This document shows, in pieces, positions 34,901 through 46,182 of a DNA stretch of 64,000 nucleotides; the stretch's first letter is position 1; each line of letters begins with the position of its first letter. Under the pieces are notes generated by a model, which searched no databases, was not told the DNA's origin, and was given only the letters and a program-made list of their open reading frames with translations. Made by a program: the position numbers and the translations under genes. The DNA lies in contig JAKSZT010038599.1 in the NCBI GenBank assembly GCA_026826555.1, positions 1,493,470 to 1,557,469 of the forward strand, in the 5' to 3' direction. Origin of the DNA: Tolypeutes matacus (Eukaryota > Chordata > Mammalia > Cingulata > Chlamyphoridae).

Positions 34901-35731
34901 TTGGTTGAAAGCATGTCTACATGAAGGAATTCCTTCAGGAAAATCTGAGTAAAGGCAGAGAGAAATAGTTCTTTGCATTTTAAATGTGTTAATTAAAGCA
35001 ATACAGATGGAGAGTAGAGGAGGTTAAATTCCAAAGCAATTCCTGAGAGGAAGACAAGCAAGGTTAATGGGGAACTTTTATTTGCTTTAATCAAAGCTGA
35101 GTAGCACTATAACCAACCCACCTATTGACTAGGCATGTAGTATTCATTCAACAAATACTTAATGACCATTTATTATGTACTTAGCATCTAGCCCAACATT
35201 CAGTAAATATTTTCCAAATTTGAATTTGTAAGAAAAAAAGGAAGATAACATAGTTAAAAGTGGATGAATTAGTTGAAAAGTATCATAGTAGGCTGAACTT
35301 TGGCGATATGGTTCTGTTCTCAACATTTTCAGATTATTTAGGGAAGATAAACAATAACACTTTAAATCCAGTGTCTTGCCTGCCAAAAAAGAAAATTATA
35401 AAAGAGTAATAATAAATTAGAACATTATTCTTGCATGAAATAATAGGATAACCTAGAATAAACTAATGAGAAATACTCTTATGCACACTCACAAATACAT
35501 ACAAAGAAACACAGCCAACATATACATTCATCATTTAAAAATGAATAAATTATGTTTCTTATAATATTATTAAGAAATCATACAAATTGAAAGGATTATT
35601 TTTATTGTGACTATCTTTTACAAGACGGAGTAAAATATTGTAAATGAAGGTTAAGAATTAACAAATGATTACGATTACAAAATTATTATATAAAAGCCTT
35701 TATATTATAAAATAGACAAAGTTTAATACCT
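31925..35731. other. Unassigned AT-rich intergenic DNA
   Basis: About 3.8 kb without gene or clear repeat. Small features are a CA-rich run at 32,994-33,012, a 25-bp tandem duplication at 33,114-33,163, and a phrase at about 35,140-35,175 (TTCATTCAACAAATACTTAATG) that recalls ancient mammalian repeats. Confidence 0.45.
33114..33163 (+). repeat. 25-bp tandem duplication
   Basis: ATTACAGAAGTTTTGGCCCTAGACC-type unit occurs twice in direct tandem (33,114-33,138 and 33,139-33,163) with a single G/C difference, so the duplication is recent relative to the surrounding old sequence. No function is evident. Confidence 0.9.
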
Positions 35732-35734
35732 GAA

Positions 35735-36252
35735 ATTACTAAGGCTGGATGGAATGATCTCATCCCTGTTTATGGTTACTCTAGACTTGACCTCACCTTT
35801 ATGTATGCTTACCTTTGTGATGGTAATTCTAGGCTGATCTTATGCTTGTTTATAGATTAGGCTTACACTTGTATATTATTCCTATTGGGATGATAACCTT
35901 TTTACCCACCTCTCGTTAATATCCTTTGAAAAGCCTTATGACTGACCTCTACTATGTACTTTCCTATACCAGAACTTTGATTTCTGATCTTGATTGTAAC
36001 TTTGTGACTCACTCTGGTTTGGTACTCACCCCCTAACTTGTTCCAACACTTAATGTTTATTAATGAAGGAACCTGTGTTCCGTTCCACCTCAGTTATTCA
36101 TTAGCTCCCCCATGCTACAAAATATTAAAATTTCTGCAGATTTGAGAGGCAGTTTTGGGCCCTGAGGCCACTGTGCTCTTTTGCTTGCACAACCAAATAA
36201 ACTCTTTCTCCTTTTAAAACCCAAGTGTCTCAGAAATTGGCTTTAAAGATGC
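35735..36252 (+). mobile_element. Class I (ERV1/gamma-like) LTR, probably solo
   Basis: The 3' part reads GAGAGGCAGTTTTGGGCCC … CAACCAAATAAACTCTTTCTCC … AAGTGTCTCAGAAATTGGC. This matches the R-U5 layout of gammaretrovirus-type LTRs, with AATAAA at 36,196-36,201 and a U5 phrase of the GTGTCTCAG.GTTGGC kind. A possible TATA-like box lies in the A/T block near 36,119-36,130. The start is not fixed. No PBS or internal sequence follows, so a solo LTR is likely. No target duplication was found. Confidence 0.65.
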
Positions 36253-36599
36253 ATAAGAAGAAATGAACCCTCTTTTGCTCAGTGTCAATATGTATCTTCA
36301 TGTGTAAAACTATCAAAAAGAATATTGTCTTACTACAGATTCCCTAGAAACAAAGCTCTAGATAAAGATTCTTGATTTACTTGGAGATGTACAGTTGCTC
36401 TGATTAGGAATAGTTTCAATATGATTCTTGGTGAAGTCCCAGAACACAAATTGCACCACAGATTTCATCTCACCTTGAGATACAGATGCCAGCCTTCCCC
36501 ACTCCTCATTTCACTGGCTGTGCTGTTAAAGAGTAGTATGGTATTGTATTTGTGGGTGTAAGAGAGTAGATCTTTCCCTGTGAGGTAGCTCCCATTTTT
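36253..36599. other. Unassigned DNA
   Basis: About 350 bp between the class I LTR and the 5' edge of the L1. No gene or repeat identified. Confidence 0.4.
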
Positions 36600-37725
36600 C
36601 AAGCACAATTTTCCAATCAAAAGGCAGAAATTGGCAGAACAGATAAAAAAGCATGACCCACCTATATTCTGTTTATAAGAGGCCCTCCTTAAAATTAAAA
36701 GACACAAGTAAGTGGAAGGTGAAAGGATGGGAAAAAATATACCATACAATCGTTAACTAAAAGAGAGCTGGGTACCTACACTAATATGCAAAATACACTT
36801 TAGGTCAACAAATATTATGAGGGTAAAGGATGTTATCATATATTGATAAAGGGTCCATTCAATTAGAAGACAGCAGTAACAAATATATAAGACATCAAAT
36901 ACAGAATTGCAAAATATATGAAGCAAATATTGATGGAATTAAATGGAGAAATAGACTGCTATATATTTAGTAGTAGGAGACTTCAATACACCACTCAGTA
37001 ATTAAATAATATCTAGAAAGAAGATCAATAAAGATATAGCAGACTTGAGCTATGCTATAATCTTACTAGACCTAAAAAACATATATAAAACACTGTGACC
37101 AGTAGCAGTGGAATACATGTTCTTCTCTATTGCACATAGGTCATTCTCCACTATAGAACATATGTGCGGTCAAAAAACAATCCTCAATAAATTTAAGCAT
37201 GTTGAAATCATACAATGTATCTTATTCAACCATAATGGAATGAATCTGGAAACCAATAACCGGAAAACCTAAAAATTAAAAAATATGTGTAAATTAAACA
37301 AAATACTTTTCAACAACAAGTGGGTCAAAGAAGAAATCACCAGAAAGATAGAAAACATCTTGAGGCAAATGAAAATGAAAACACAACACACCAAAACTTA
37401 TGCATGAAAGGCAATTGTGAGGGAAATTTATAGCTATAAATGTTTACATTTAAAAAAAAAAAAAAGCCCTCAAACCACAGACCCAACCTTAAAACTGGAC
37501 TATCTAGAAAAAGAAGAACAATCTAAACCCAAAGCAAAGAGAAGGAAATAAATAACAGAGATTAGAGCAAAGATAAATAAATGTAGAATAAAAATCCAGT
37601 AGAGAATCAACAAATTCAGAAGTGTGTTTTTTGAAAAGATCAATAAAATCAACACTTTTCTAGACTGACAGTGGAAAAAAGGGAGAGGTCTCAAATAACT
37701 AAAATCAGAAATAAAAGGGGGGATA

Positions 37726-38171
37726 TGATGATTAGGTTCATATGTCAACATGGCCAGGTGATGGTGGCCAGTTAATTGGCTAAACAAGCACTGGCCTGGT
37801 TGTTACAGTGAGGACATGTTGTAGGTTTAAACTATTAGTAAGCTGATAGCCTCTATGACTGATTACATCTATAATCAACTGAAGAGATTGCCTTCTGTAA
37901 TGTGAGATGTCTCATCCAGTCAGTTGAAGGCTTTAAAAGGAGAAGTGATAATCTCAGCAGTCAGAGGAGAAATTTCCATCTCTACCTCAACCAACCAGTT
38001 TCTTCTGGGGAATTCATTGAAAACCTTCATTGCAGTTCCCATCTTACAGCCTGCTCAACAGAATTTGGACTTGTACATCCCCACAGGAGCATAAGAAAAT
38101 TTTATAAAAATCTCATAATATTTACAGATATCTCTTGACAGCTTTTTCCCTAGTAAACCCTAACTAATACA
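37726..38171 (+). mobile_element. Solo ERVL-type LTR inside L1, with target duplication
   Basis: A 446-bp insert beginning TGATGATTAGGTTCATATG and ending CTAACTAATACA. GGGGATA is present on both sides (37,719-37,725 and 38,172-38,178), a perfect 7-bp match where ERVL elements usually give 5 bp. The ends resemble MLT2-type LTRs but the interior differs, suggesting a xenarthran subfamily. The host L1 ORF2 continues across it. Confidence 0.85.
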
Positions 38172-39114
38172 GGGGATACTGCTACCAACTCCACAGAAAT
38201 GAAAAGGATTATAAGAGTACATTATGAACAACTCTCTGCTAACAATAATTAAACCTAGATAAAATGTATAAATTTATAGAAACACACAAACTACAAACAC
38301 TGACTAAGAAGAAATAGAAGATACCAATAGACCAAGACCAAGTAAGAAATTGCATCACTAACAAAAAACCTCTATACAAAGAAAAGCTCAGGACTGGACA
38401 TCATCAATAGTGAATTATACCAAATATACCAAGAATTAACACCAACCCTGCACAAGCTCTTCCAAAATATTGAAAAGGAAGGAAGACTTCCTAACACATG
38501 CTTTGAGGCCAGTAGCACCCTAATACCAAAGCCAGACAATGATACCACAAGAAAAGAAAATTACTGCAAAACCCTCAACAAAATACCAGTAAACTGAATC
38601 TTAAAGTACATTAAAATAATTATATAGCATGAACAAGTAGAGATTTTTCCCAGGTATGCAAAGGTGATTCAGCATAAGAAAAATCAATTAATGTAATACA
38701 CTACATTAATAGAAAAAAGAAAGAAAAATAAAAACACATGATCATTTCCACTGACATGGAAAAGGCATTTGACAAAATCTAGCATCCATTCATTTAAAAA
38801 AACAATCAGAAAACTAGGAATAGTAGGAAACTTCCTCAACATGATTAAGGGCATATATGAACAAACAACAGCTAACATCATACTCAAACAAGACAAGGAT
38901 ACTCACTGTCACAGCTCTTACTCAAAATTTCACAGGAATTATAGCCAGAGCAATTAAGCAAGAAATAGAAATAAAAGGCATCCAAATTGGAAAGGAAGAA
39001 ATATTCTCCCTATTTAGAGATTACATGATCCTGTATGTAAAAAATCCTGAAAAATCTACAACAAAGCTAGTAGCTAATAAATAAATTAGTCAACGTGGCT
39101 GTGTTTAAGATCAA

Positions 39115-39452
39115 TAAAGGGAAACCTCACTGCAGCTGCAACCCGGTACTGGTCAGAGGAATTGGCAGATATTCCCTATCTGCAATGTATTCCAGAAAAG
39201 TCATGTACAAGAAAAAGTATTTAGCACCTAAATCCAGGATTGAAAATAAAAAGAAGTTTCTCGCAACTGTTACAAAACCTGTTGGTGTTGATAAAAATAG
39301 AGGTATCTGAGTAGTTAAACTTTGCCAAATGCCTAGATATCATTGTACTGAAGATGTGCCTCAAAGACTTTTGAGCCATGACAAAAAACCCTCCAGTCAG
39401 CATGTGAGAAAGCTGTGATTTAGTGTCACTCCCAGCACTGTTTACTGGTGAT
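39115..39452 (+). pseudogene. RPL6: RPL6 (ribosomal protein eL6) retro-fragment inside L1 ORF2
   Basis: The reading [20 protein letters not shown], then [48 protein letters not shown] and [16 protein letters not shown] follows eL6 of the 60S subunit in order. It covers about 110 of roughly 290 residues from the N-terminal half. Stops fall after NRG-I and after RKL. No intron is visible, so it derives from processed mRNA. It lacks the 5' end, the 3' half and a poly(A) tail, and no target duplication flanks it. L1 reads AAGATCAAT just before it and CATACACTAGTAATGAACAAC just after it. In the sister L1 at 12,060-12,110 those two points are separated by only about 26 bp, so the fragment replaces that short piece. 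Confidence 0.9.
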
Positions 39453-41200
39453 ACCATACACTAGTAATGAACAACCTGTAGAGAAATCAAAAACAAGATT
39501 CTATTTACAATAGCAACTAAAAAAACCACAAATATCTAAGAATTATTTTAAACAAGAATATAAAGGAATAGTTCTCAGAAATCTATAAAACATTACAGAA
39601 AGAAATTAAAGAAGGCCTAAATAAATGGAAGGCCATTTTGTGCTCATAGATTAAAAGATGAACTATTACCCTGAAAAATCTACCAAAAGTGTTTTATTGT
39701 TTCAACAGAATCCTACTCCAAATTCCAACATTTTTTCAATTTGAAGAAATGGAAAAGTCAATAGTCAGATTATATGGAAAAATAAGGGGACCGTAATAGC
39801 CAAAGCCATATTGAAAAATGAATGAATGAAGGTGATGTGCTCACACTTCCTCTATTTAAACTTACTACAAAGCTATAGTAATCAAAACAAAATGGTACTG
39901 ATACAAGTACAGACATATAGACAAATGCAACCAAACTGAGAGTTCAGAAATAGACCCTCATATCTATGGCCAATTGATTTTTGACAAGGCTGCCAAGTCC
40001 ACTCAATAGTCTCTTCAGCAAATGGTGCTGGGACAACGGAATATCTATAAGCAAAAGAATGAATGTGAACCCCTCCCTCACACCATATATAAAAATTACC
40101 TCAAAATGTATAAAATCAAATTTAAAAATAGAGGAAAGATTTGAATAGATAGTTCTCCTAAGAAGGTATACAAATTGCTGATAAGCACAAGAAAGCTGCT
40201 CATTATAATTAGACATTAGGAAAATGCAAATTAAATCTACATGAGATACCATTTCACATACACTAGAATAGCTGCTATTAAAAAATCCAAACAGAAAATA
40301 ACAAGTGCCTGAAGAGAATGTGAATAAATATTAACACTCATTCATTGCTGATTAGAATGTAAACCTGTACAGCCACTGTGAAAAACAGTTTAATGGTTCA
40401 TTAGAAAGTTAAGTATAAAATTACCATATTTCCTGGCCATCCCACTTCTAAGTATTTCTTCAAAATAACTGAAAGCAGGGATTTGAAAATATATTTGCAA
40501 CTAATGTGCATAGCAGCATTACTCAAAATTGCCAAAGTGGAAGCAACCAAAATGTTCATCAACAATGAATGGAGAAACAAAATGTGGTATATACATACAA
40601 TTGAATATTAATCAGTTATAAAAAGGAATGAAATTCTGATATATGCATCAACAGGATGAACTTTGAAGACATCATGTTGAGTGAAATAAGCTAGATACAA
40701 AAGAATAAACACTGTATGATCTCATGTATATAATATAACTAGATTGCGTAACTTCATAAAGTCAGAAACTACAATATAGATTTCTGGAGGTCAGTAAGGA
40801 ATGAAGGATTAATGCTTAAATGGTATAGCATTGAAGGTGTTGTAAAAGTTTTGGTAATGGATAATTGCAAAAGATTGCAAATGTAATTAACACCCTAAAT
40901 TGTATATTTGAAATTTTTTGAAATGGGAAATTTGAGGTTTCATATTTGTTACCAGAATAAAAATAAAAAACAAACAAACATAGAACTGTGCAACACAAAA
41001 AACCCTATTGTAAACTATGGACTATAATTAATATTACCATTATAATAGCACTTGTAACAAAGTTACCACACTAATGCAAATTTTCAGTAATAAGGAAAAG
41101 TGGGGGTGTGAGGGGGGTCTATATGGGAACTCTGTACTTTCTGAATAATTTTTCTGTAAACCTACAACTGCTCTAATAGCAAATATGAAAAATTTTCCAG

Positions 41201-43419
41201 TCAAAGCAAAGAATCTGAGCAAAGTTTTCAGAAGATATGCTGTTGAATCTCATGACATATTAAAGAATAATCAGTTTGAAAGTTTTAGATTCCTATGTTG
41301 ATTAATGAAGTGTTTATAAAAATAACATATTGTTATTAACTGTTATTGAAAGAAGAAAAGATGGATAGATTATATGGATATATTAGAAAGAACCTTAAGC
41401 TGAATCCAGAAAAAGACATAACTCTAAGTTCTAGAACTTTCACTACATTAGAATTGAAACCTGCCAAACCTTGTTCTTCCCCATTTGATGAAGGTTGTGG
41501 ATCAAATCTTGAAGAACAAACAAATAAACAACCAACCAACAAAAACAACTATGGTTCTAAATATAAATGTTTAGTTTATTTGAAAAGTGTTCTTGGATTT
41601 AGGTTTATATGATATCTAAAGTAGACTCATCAGTCCTAGTTCCAGTTTTGTCTCAGTTTCAAGCACAGTATGGAAAACAGTAGTTGTTTCAGAATAACTT
41701 AAGCTCTTTTTGTGCATTTCCTTACCATGAGGAGCTTCTGTGTATACCAGAACTTCATATCTTTTTCTATTTTCCCTTTCTCTTCTCTTTGCTTACACAG
41801 CAGATACATTCTCCTACCCCTTATGCTGTCCTAACAGCCATTGTCCTATAACTTCCCTTGTTATTTCTCCTTCTAATAGTTTCTCTTTACTCCTGGATTC
41901 ATGTTACAAACTTTAAAGCAACTGTTCTGACAAGGCAAAAAATTCCTCAGAAAGAGAGGAGTCCACAAGGAATAGAATTAGGCAATCCAGAAATAAAATC
42001 TCCATTTGAGAGGAAGGAGGTGAGATGCTGGGAGCACTCATGCCATAATTTGTGACCATGAGAAACTTGATATTTTAAGATTAAGAATAAGTAAGGTAAA
42101 TTATTTTGACTAATACTAATCATGGACATATTTTAAACCATAACAGTCAGAAGCTATTTAAAATAAATAATCTTTGGCTGTGCAAAATTACACTCAGTAT
42201 TTTTTTTTCTTTTATTCTGGGGAAAAAAGTATAGGTTGTTACTATATATATATCTTAAGAAAGACTGAAATAGCCTGATAGATGGTTGAGTACTAAAAAT
42301 GCTCTTTTGTATTGTAAACTATGATATATTGTTACACATACCTTTATGTCTAGTATTTTTAACTATTTTGAGGAAGAAAGACATTGGGAATAAAAAAAGG
42401 AATATTTCTTTTTTCTATGTGAATTTAGGTTTCATTTGGCCTAAAACTACTGGCTTTTTATGCTCTTGTTTAAGTAAGGATGGGAGATAAGCTAAAAACA
42501 ATTATAAGAAGAATATGCAGTGGTTTTTTACTTCATACTAGAAAGGGAACAATATTAAGAAAGTGGATTAGTCTTTTAATGTCTTATATGTAATTTTATA
42601 TATGACTGAATATTCTCCAAATTTACTGATGTTTGCTTCTTTTATTGTGGTATAATTGATTATCCATAGGAGATATGACATCCTTGAGTGTGTGGTAAAA
42701 GGGAACAAGAGTTCCTGAGAAAAGGGTATTCTGGGACAAGAAATGAGCTTAGTACTACATGTCTTAGAGTACAGCAAGTGAGACACTAACCCAAAGAACC
42801 CTGGAAGAAGCCTGGACAATGTTGACTGCTCAGAACTTCTTGTGGTGGACATGAGCTTGGTTCTGCCTGGAAGAGCTTCACAAGGAGCTGGACTCAAGCA
42901 CACTGGGCCTTTATGCTCTGAAAAGTGATAATTCTGGTAGTTCAGTTATAAAGTCCATCTGTTATCCATGAATATTCAGTAAAGTCTTATTAGAAGCTGC
43001 TACCAGTTCTCAACTCTGCTATGGAGACATATGGTAAGGGCCTACTCCGTGCAGTTGATGACATGTAGAGATGCAGAGAGAAGTAGAGCCAGCATGGATG
43101 CAAGCAGCATCGGCCTGAGGAATGCCGTCAATCACATGTGAGAGATGATCACCGGAGTAAAATCCAGATGTCACAGAAACTGTGGCATGTGACCAGAGAC
43201 AATGCAGGATGAGAGTCACCTCCATGGAAATGTTCAAAAATATATAGGATGGTATCATAGGAGACTCACAGAAAACTAAGGGATTTACGCTAAGGAAGCT
43301 GTGAGGCTCCATGATAGCTTGGATAAGGTCTGCTCTGCTGTCACTGTAACTAAGCAGAGATGTTTAAGTGTAAGAGAGGCTCAATCCATATTCGTGAATG
43401 AATAGTTGAGGGGATAAAA
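41201..43419. other. Unassigned intergenic DNA
   Basis: No gene or repeat recognised. The span 42,640-43,380 is less AT-rich than its surroundings; it carries reading frames of 111 and 97 codons on the minus strand (42,568-42,903; 43,019-43,312), neither of which resembles a known family or has convincing splice context. Confidence 0.4.
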
Positions 43420-43432
43420 AATAATTGGGCTG

Positions 43433-43618
43433 GGAAGCGGCTGTGGCTCAATCAGTGGGGCTCCCATTTGCCATATGGGAGGCCCTGGGTTCGGTTCCCG
43501 GGGCCTCCTGGTGAAGGCAAGCCCGCCCGCACGGCGTGGTTAGCTGACCCAGCGAGCACAAGCAGCAAGAGGGGGATAAATGAATAAATAAATAAAATCT
43601 TTAAAAAAAAATAATAAT
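43433..43618 (+). repeat. DAS-type SINE (armadillo, tRNA-Ala-derived)
   Basis: GGGAAGCGGCTGTGGCTCAA starts a tRNA-like head. It has a box A (TGGCTCAATCAGTGG, about 43,444-43,458) and a box B (GGTTCGGTTCC, 43,488-43,498), the internal RNA polymerase III promoter. The tail passes through GAGGGGGATAAATG, (AATA)n and AAAATCTTTAAAAAAAA. Flanks AATTGGGCTG (left, to 43,432) and AATAGGGCTG (right, to 43,632) form a target duplication with one mismatch. L1 enzymes mobilise such SINEs in trans. It is the best indicator of the host lineage. Confidence 0.9.
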
Positions 43619-43632
43619 AATAATAGGGCTGT

Positions 43633-45006
43633 GGATAGAAGTTTCAGTCACGTGCTGGTGAGAGAAAATATTCATAACAGCTATGAAAGGAAACTGCAGT
43701 TTTCACACGATTTTTTGTTTTCCTCTGAAGCTGAACAAATTCTAAGTAAACAGTATTGTATTTTGACAAGGATGGCTTTGGCTAAATAAATAAATAATTT
43801 AGTCTGTTGGAAATGTTGATATACAAATACAGTCATTTTAATTTTCTTGAATACATCATCTATCACAGTGGTAAAGTGTATTGGTATACCTTTGTTAAAT
43901 ATTGTTTATTTATCTATTTATATTAATTGTTCCAGGGTTAAATATTTTTATCTTTCTCAGGAATCTCTAAATGGTAGTTGATTTGTACAAAGGAGGATTT
44001 TGCCATATTAAGAAGCTTATTTCTTTTCTATACCACATCATTGTGTGGTTGATATTTTCATCAAAATTCAGAAAAACATATAAACAATCTTTGCCCTTAT
44101 ATAGGCAATATTTTAATTCACGCACAATGCTTCTTTAATTGGGACAAAGTCAGCCCCAGTAAGGCCACAATGTATTCTCTGGAGAAAATATCAGTGTTTC
44201 TCTCTCCAGCTTTACAGAATTTTAGAAGATCCATTTTCTCATGGTCCATCCCATGCCTAATTCAATTTTTTTATATTTGAGTGGTTCCATTACTGAGTTT
44301 CGTTTGATGAACATATTTTTTTATTCTTGTAAGATAATAAAAATATAAGGAATTTAAATTATATAAACATGATCACACTTAGCATATTTATAATACTTGA
44401 TAATCATTCCACTATGCAACAGATTCTTCCCAATAGATCAAAATTTAATCTAATAAAAATACCTCCTGAAAATGGTAAATGAAGGAACTAAGGGGATACT
44501 ACTAATATACTTTTTTAGTCCATATCAATATACAAATATATACAGTAAAATTCATCATGACATATTAAAATCCAATAGAAAATTATGTAAATTATTAAAG
44601 TCTTTTAAAATAATACAGAAAAGGTATAATGAGCTACGTAAGTATAACGAGATTGATGAAGAGCAGAGGAATGGATTTAGGCATAGTTGAGAATGTTTAG
44701 TAATATTAAATACAAGGAAAGAAGGTAACAGAATGAAAGAATAAAAATAATTAACAGTTTCCTGTCTGCAATGGAAAGCACTTAGAGGTCATCACTTCAA
44801 TCCTCACAACAAGATAAAAAGCTGAACAAAAAGCAAATTAACAGTCTTTCTTAGATCCATTAAGGAATTGAGGCCACAAGTAAACTACTGTCCTCAAAAC
44901 TGGAGAGAGAATTGGATACCAAGAATCACATCTTACCAGAAACAGAAGCCCAGGAGCAGAAACATGCTGACTGGATCCAAAACTGTTAGAAACTGTATTT
45001 AAACTG
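43633..45006. other. Unassigned AT-rich intergenic DNA
   Basis: No gene recognised. A block at about 44,765-44,880 (AAAGCACTTAGAGGTCATCACTTC; CCTCACAACAAG) might be a strongly decayed MIR, not supported well enough to call. Confidence 0.4.
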
Positions 45007-45422
45007 TGTGGTAGATTGAATTATATACCGCAATGTAGACATAATCTTTGTCTTAATCCACCTGTGGGTATGAACCCATTGTAAATAGAGGTTGTTCAAG
45101 ATGTTATGTTTGGTTAAAGTGCGACCTAACTGAATAAAACTGAGTCTTAATCCAGATTACTGGAGTCCTTTATAAGCAGAAGAAGTCTAGACAAGAAAGA
45201 GAAAGTCACAGGGAAAGCAAGAAGTAGGAACCCAGAAAGGAGAGGGCATCATCAAGTGACAGAAAGTCAAAGGATTGCCAGTAGCCAGCACCAAAAGGCT
45301 AAAGAGTTTTGGGAGAAAGAAAATTTTGCCAATATCTTGATTTTGGACTTCCTGTAGTCTCAAAACCATAAGCCAATAAATTCCCATTGTGCAGTATTTG
45401 TCAAGAGCATGGCACTCTTACA
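45007..45422 (+). mobile_element. MLT1-like MaLR LTR
   Basis: TGTGGTAGATTGAATTATATACC at the start, TTATAAGCAGAAGAAG in the middle, and CTCAAAACCATAAGCCAATAA … ATTCCCATTGTG near the end follow the plan of MLT1-type LTRs (…CCTCCAGAACTGTGAG.AATAAAT…). It shares several blocks with the LTR at 45,702, including AATAAATTCC.ATT. A clear target duplication was not found and the 3' end is diverged. Confidence 0.7.
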
Positions 45423-45477
45423 GAAATTGTAATTGGTGAATTGCTAGAGGCTCGGTGTGGGCTACTTGGAACACAGA

Positions 45478-45701
45478 CCCAGATGTAAAATGCAAAACTA
45501 TAAAAGTTACAGAAGATAGCATAGGAGGAAATCTAGGTGACCTCTTGTTTGGCTATTACTCTTTAGATACAACATCCAAAGTACGATCCATGAAAAGCAA
45601 AAAAGTATGATCCATGAAAGGCAAAAAAGATAAATAATACCTCATTAAAATAAAATAAAACAAACAAACAAACAAACAAAAAACCTGCTTTGTGAAACAC
45701 T
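45478..45701 (+). mobile_element. L1 ORF2 C-terminal region, 5' piece
   Basis: GCAAAACTATAAAAGTTACAGAAGA … GATACAACATCCAAAGTACG … CCTGCTTTGTGAAACACT follows the L1 ORF2 3' region (AAAACTATAAA.CT.…TTAGATACAACACCAAAAGC…CTTCTGCT). A short tandem repeat of GTACGATCCATGAAA.GCAAAAAA occurs at 45,581-45,630, and an (AAAC)n run at 45,658-45,683. It is broken by an LTR and continues at 46,183. Confidence 0.7.
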
Positions 45702-46182
45702 CTTGTGGACTGAGTCATGTACCCCACACAAGACAAGTTTAAGTCTTAATCTATGTTCCTGCAGGCATGAACTCATTTGTAAATAGGACCTTTGAAAATG
45801 TTATTATTAGTTAAGGTGTGGACTCATTTCTGACCAAAATCGGCAAAGATCCTATTTTTCTGAGGCAAGACTGAATCATGGTGGGATTTAATCCATATGG
45901 CTAAAGTCATTAAAAAGCAGAGGAAATTCGGATGCAGTCAGTCAAGCAGTCAAATAGAAGCCAGAAGTAAGAAGAAGCCAGAAGTAGGTATAAATCAGAG
46001 GAGCAGACACAAGGAGCGAGAAATCATCTAAATGTGGTGGAGGATTACTGGGATACTACAGACTCTGTGAGAAAGCAAGCCCTGCCAATACTTCTGGTCT
46101 CCAAAACCAGAAGACAATAAATTCCTATTAAGCCAACCCACTATGTGGCATTTGTCATAGCTGCCCTGGCAATCTAAGACAG
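45702..46182 (+). mobile_element. MLT1-like MaLR LTR inside L1, with 5-bp target duplication
   Basis: ACACT occurs at 45,697-45,701 and 46,183-46,187, bounding 481 bp. The LTR reads GGACTGAGTCATGTACCCC … GAAGCCAGAAGTA … CAATAAATTCCTATTAAGCC … GGCAATCTAAGACAG, a MaLR plan with the polyadenylation region near 46,110-46,130. The host L1 reading GTGAAACACT | GAAAAGAACGAGA is restored across it. Confidence 0.85.

Larger units (their letters stand above)
36610..40700 (+). pseudogene. L1 ORF2 pseudogene
   Basis: Recognisable pieces in order: the endonuclease block GDFNT-like (VVGDFNTPLS, about 36,970), an EN/RT linker around 37,500-37,700, RT sequence from about 38,400, AFDKI near 38,768, the catalytic region FSLFRDYMILY (codons 39,013-39,024 encode FRDY where FADD is expected, so the second Asp is lost), and the C-terminal region ending near 40,690. 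Many stops and frameshifts make it inactive. The frame is interrupted by an LTR and by RPL6 sequence; L1 sequence resumes cleanly on the far side of both. Confidence 0.8.
36600..41200 (+). mobile_element. 5'-truncated L1 with two internal insertions
   Basis: It begins inside the ORF2 endonuclease (CCAATCAAAAGGCAGAAATTGGC) and ends at GGGAACTCTGTACTTTCTG … CTACAACTGCTCTAATAGC, a recognisable L1 3' terminus. Removing the LTR (37,726-38,171) and the RPL6 fragment (39,115-39,452), about 3.8 kb of L1 remain. The 3'UTR starts near 40,700 and includes CACTGTATGATCTCATGTATATA and GGTAATGGATAATTGC. It is more diverged than the minus-strand L1 at 10-13 kb. Confidence 0.85.

Noticed and set aside
43433..43520. 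tRNA-like sequence considered as a tRNA gene
   Set aside because: Box A and B are present but the body continues into a SINE with an A-rich tail and target duplication; the same structure recurs at 62.7 kb.
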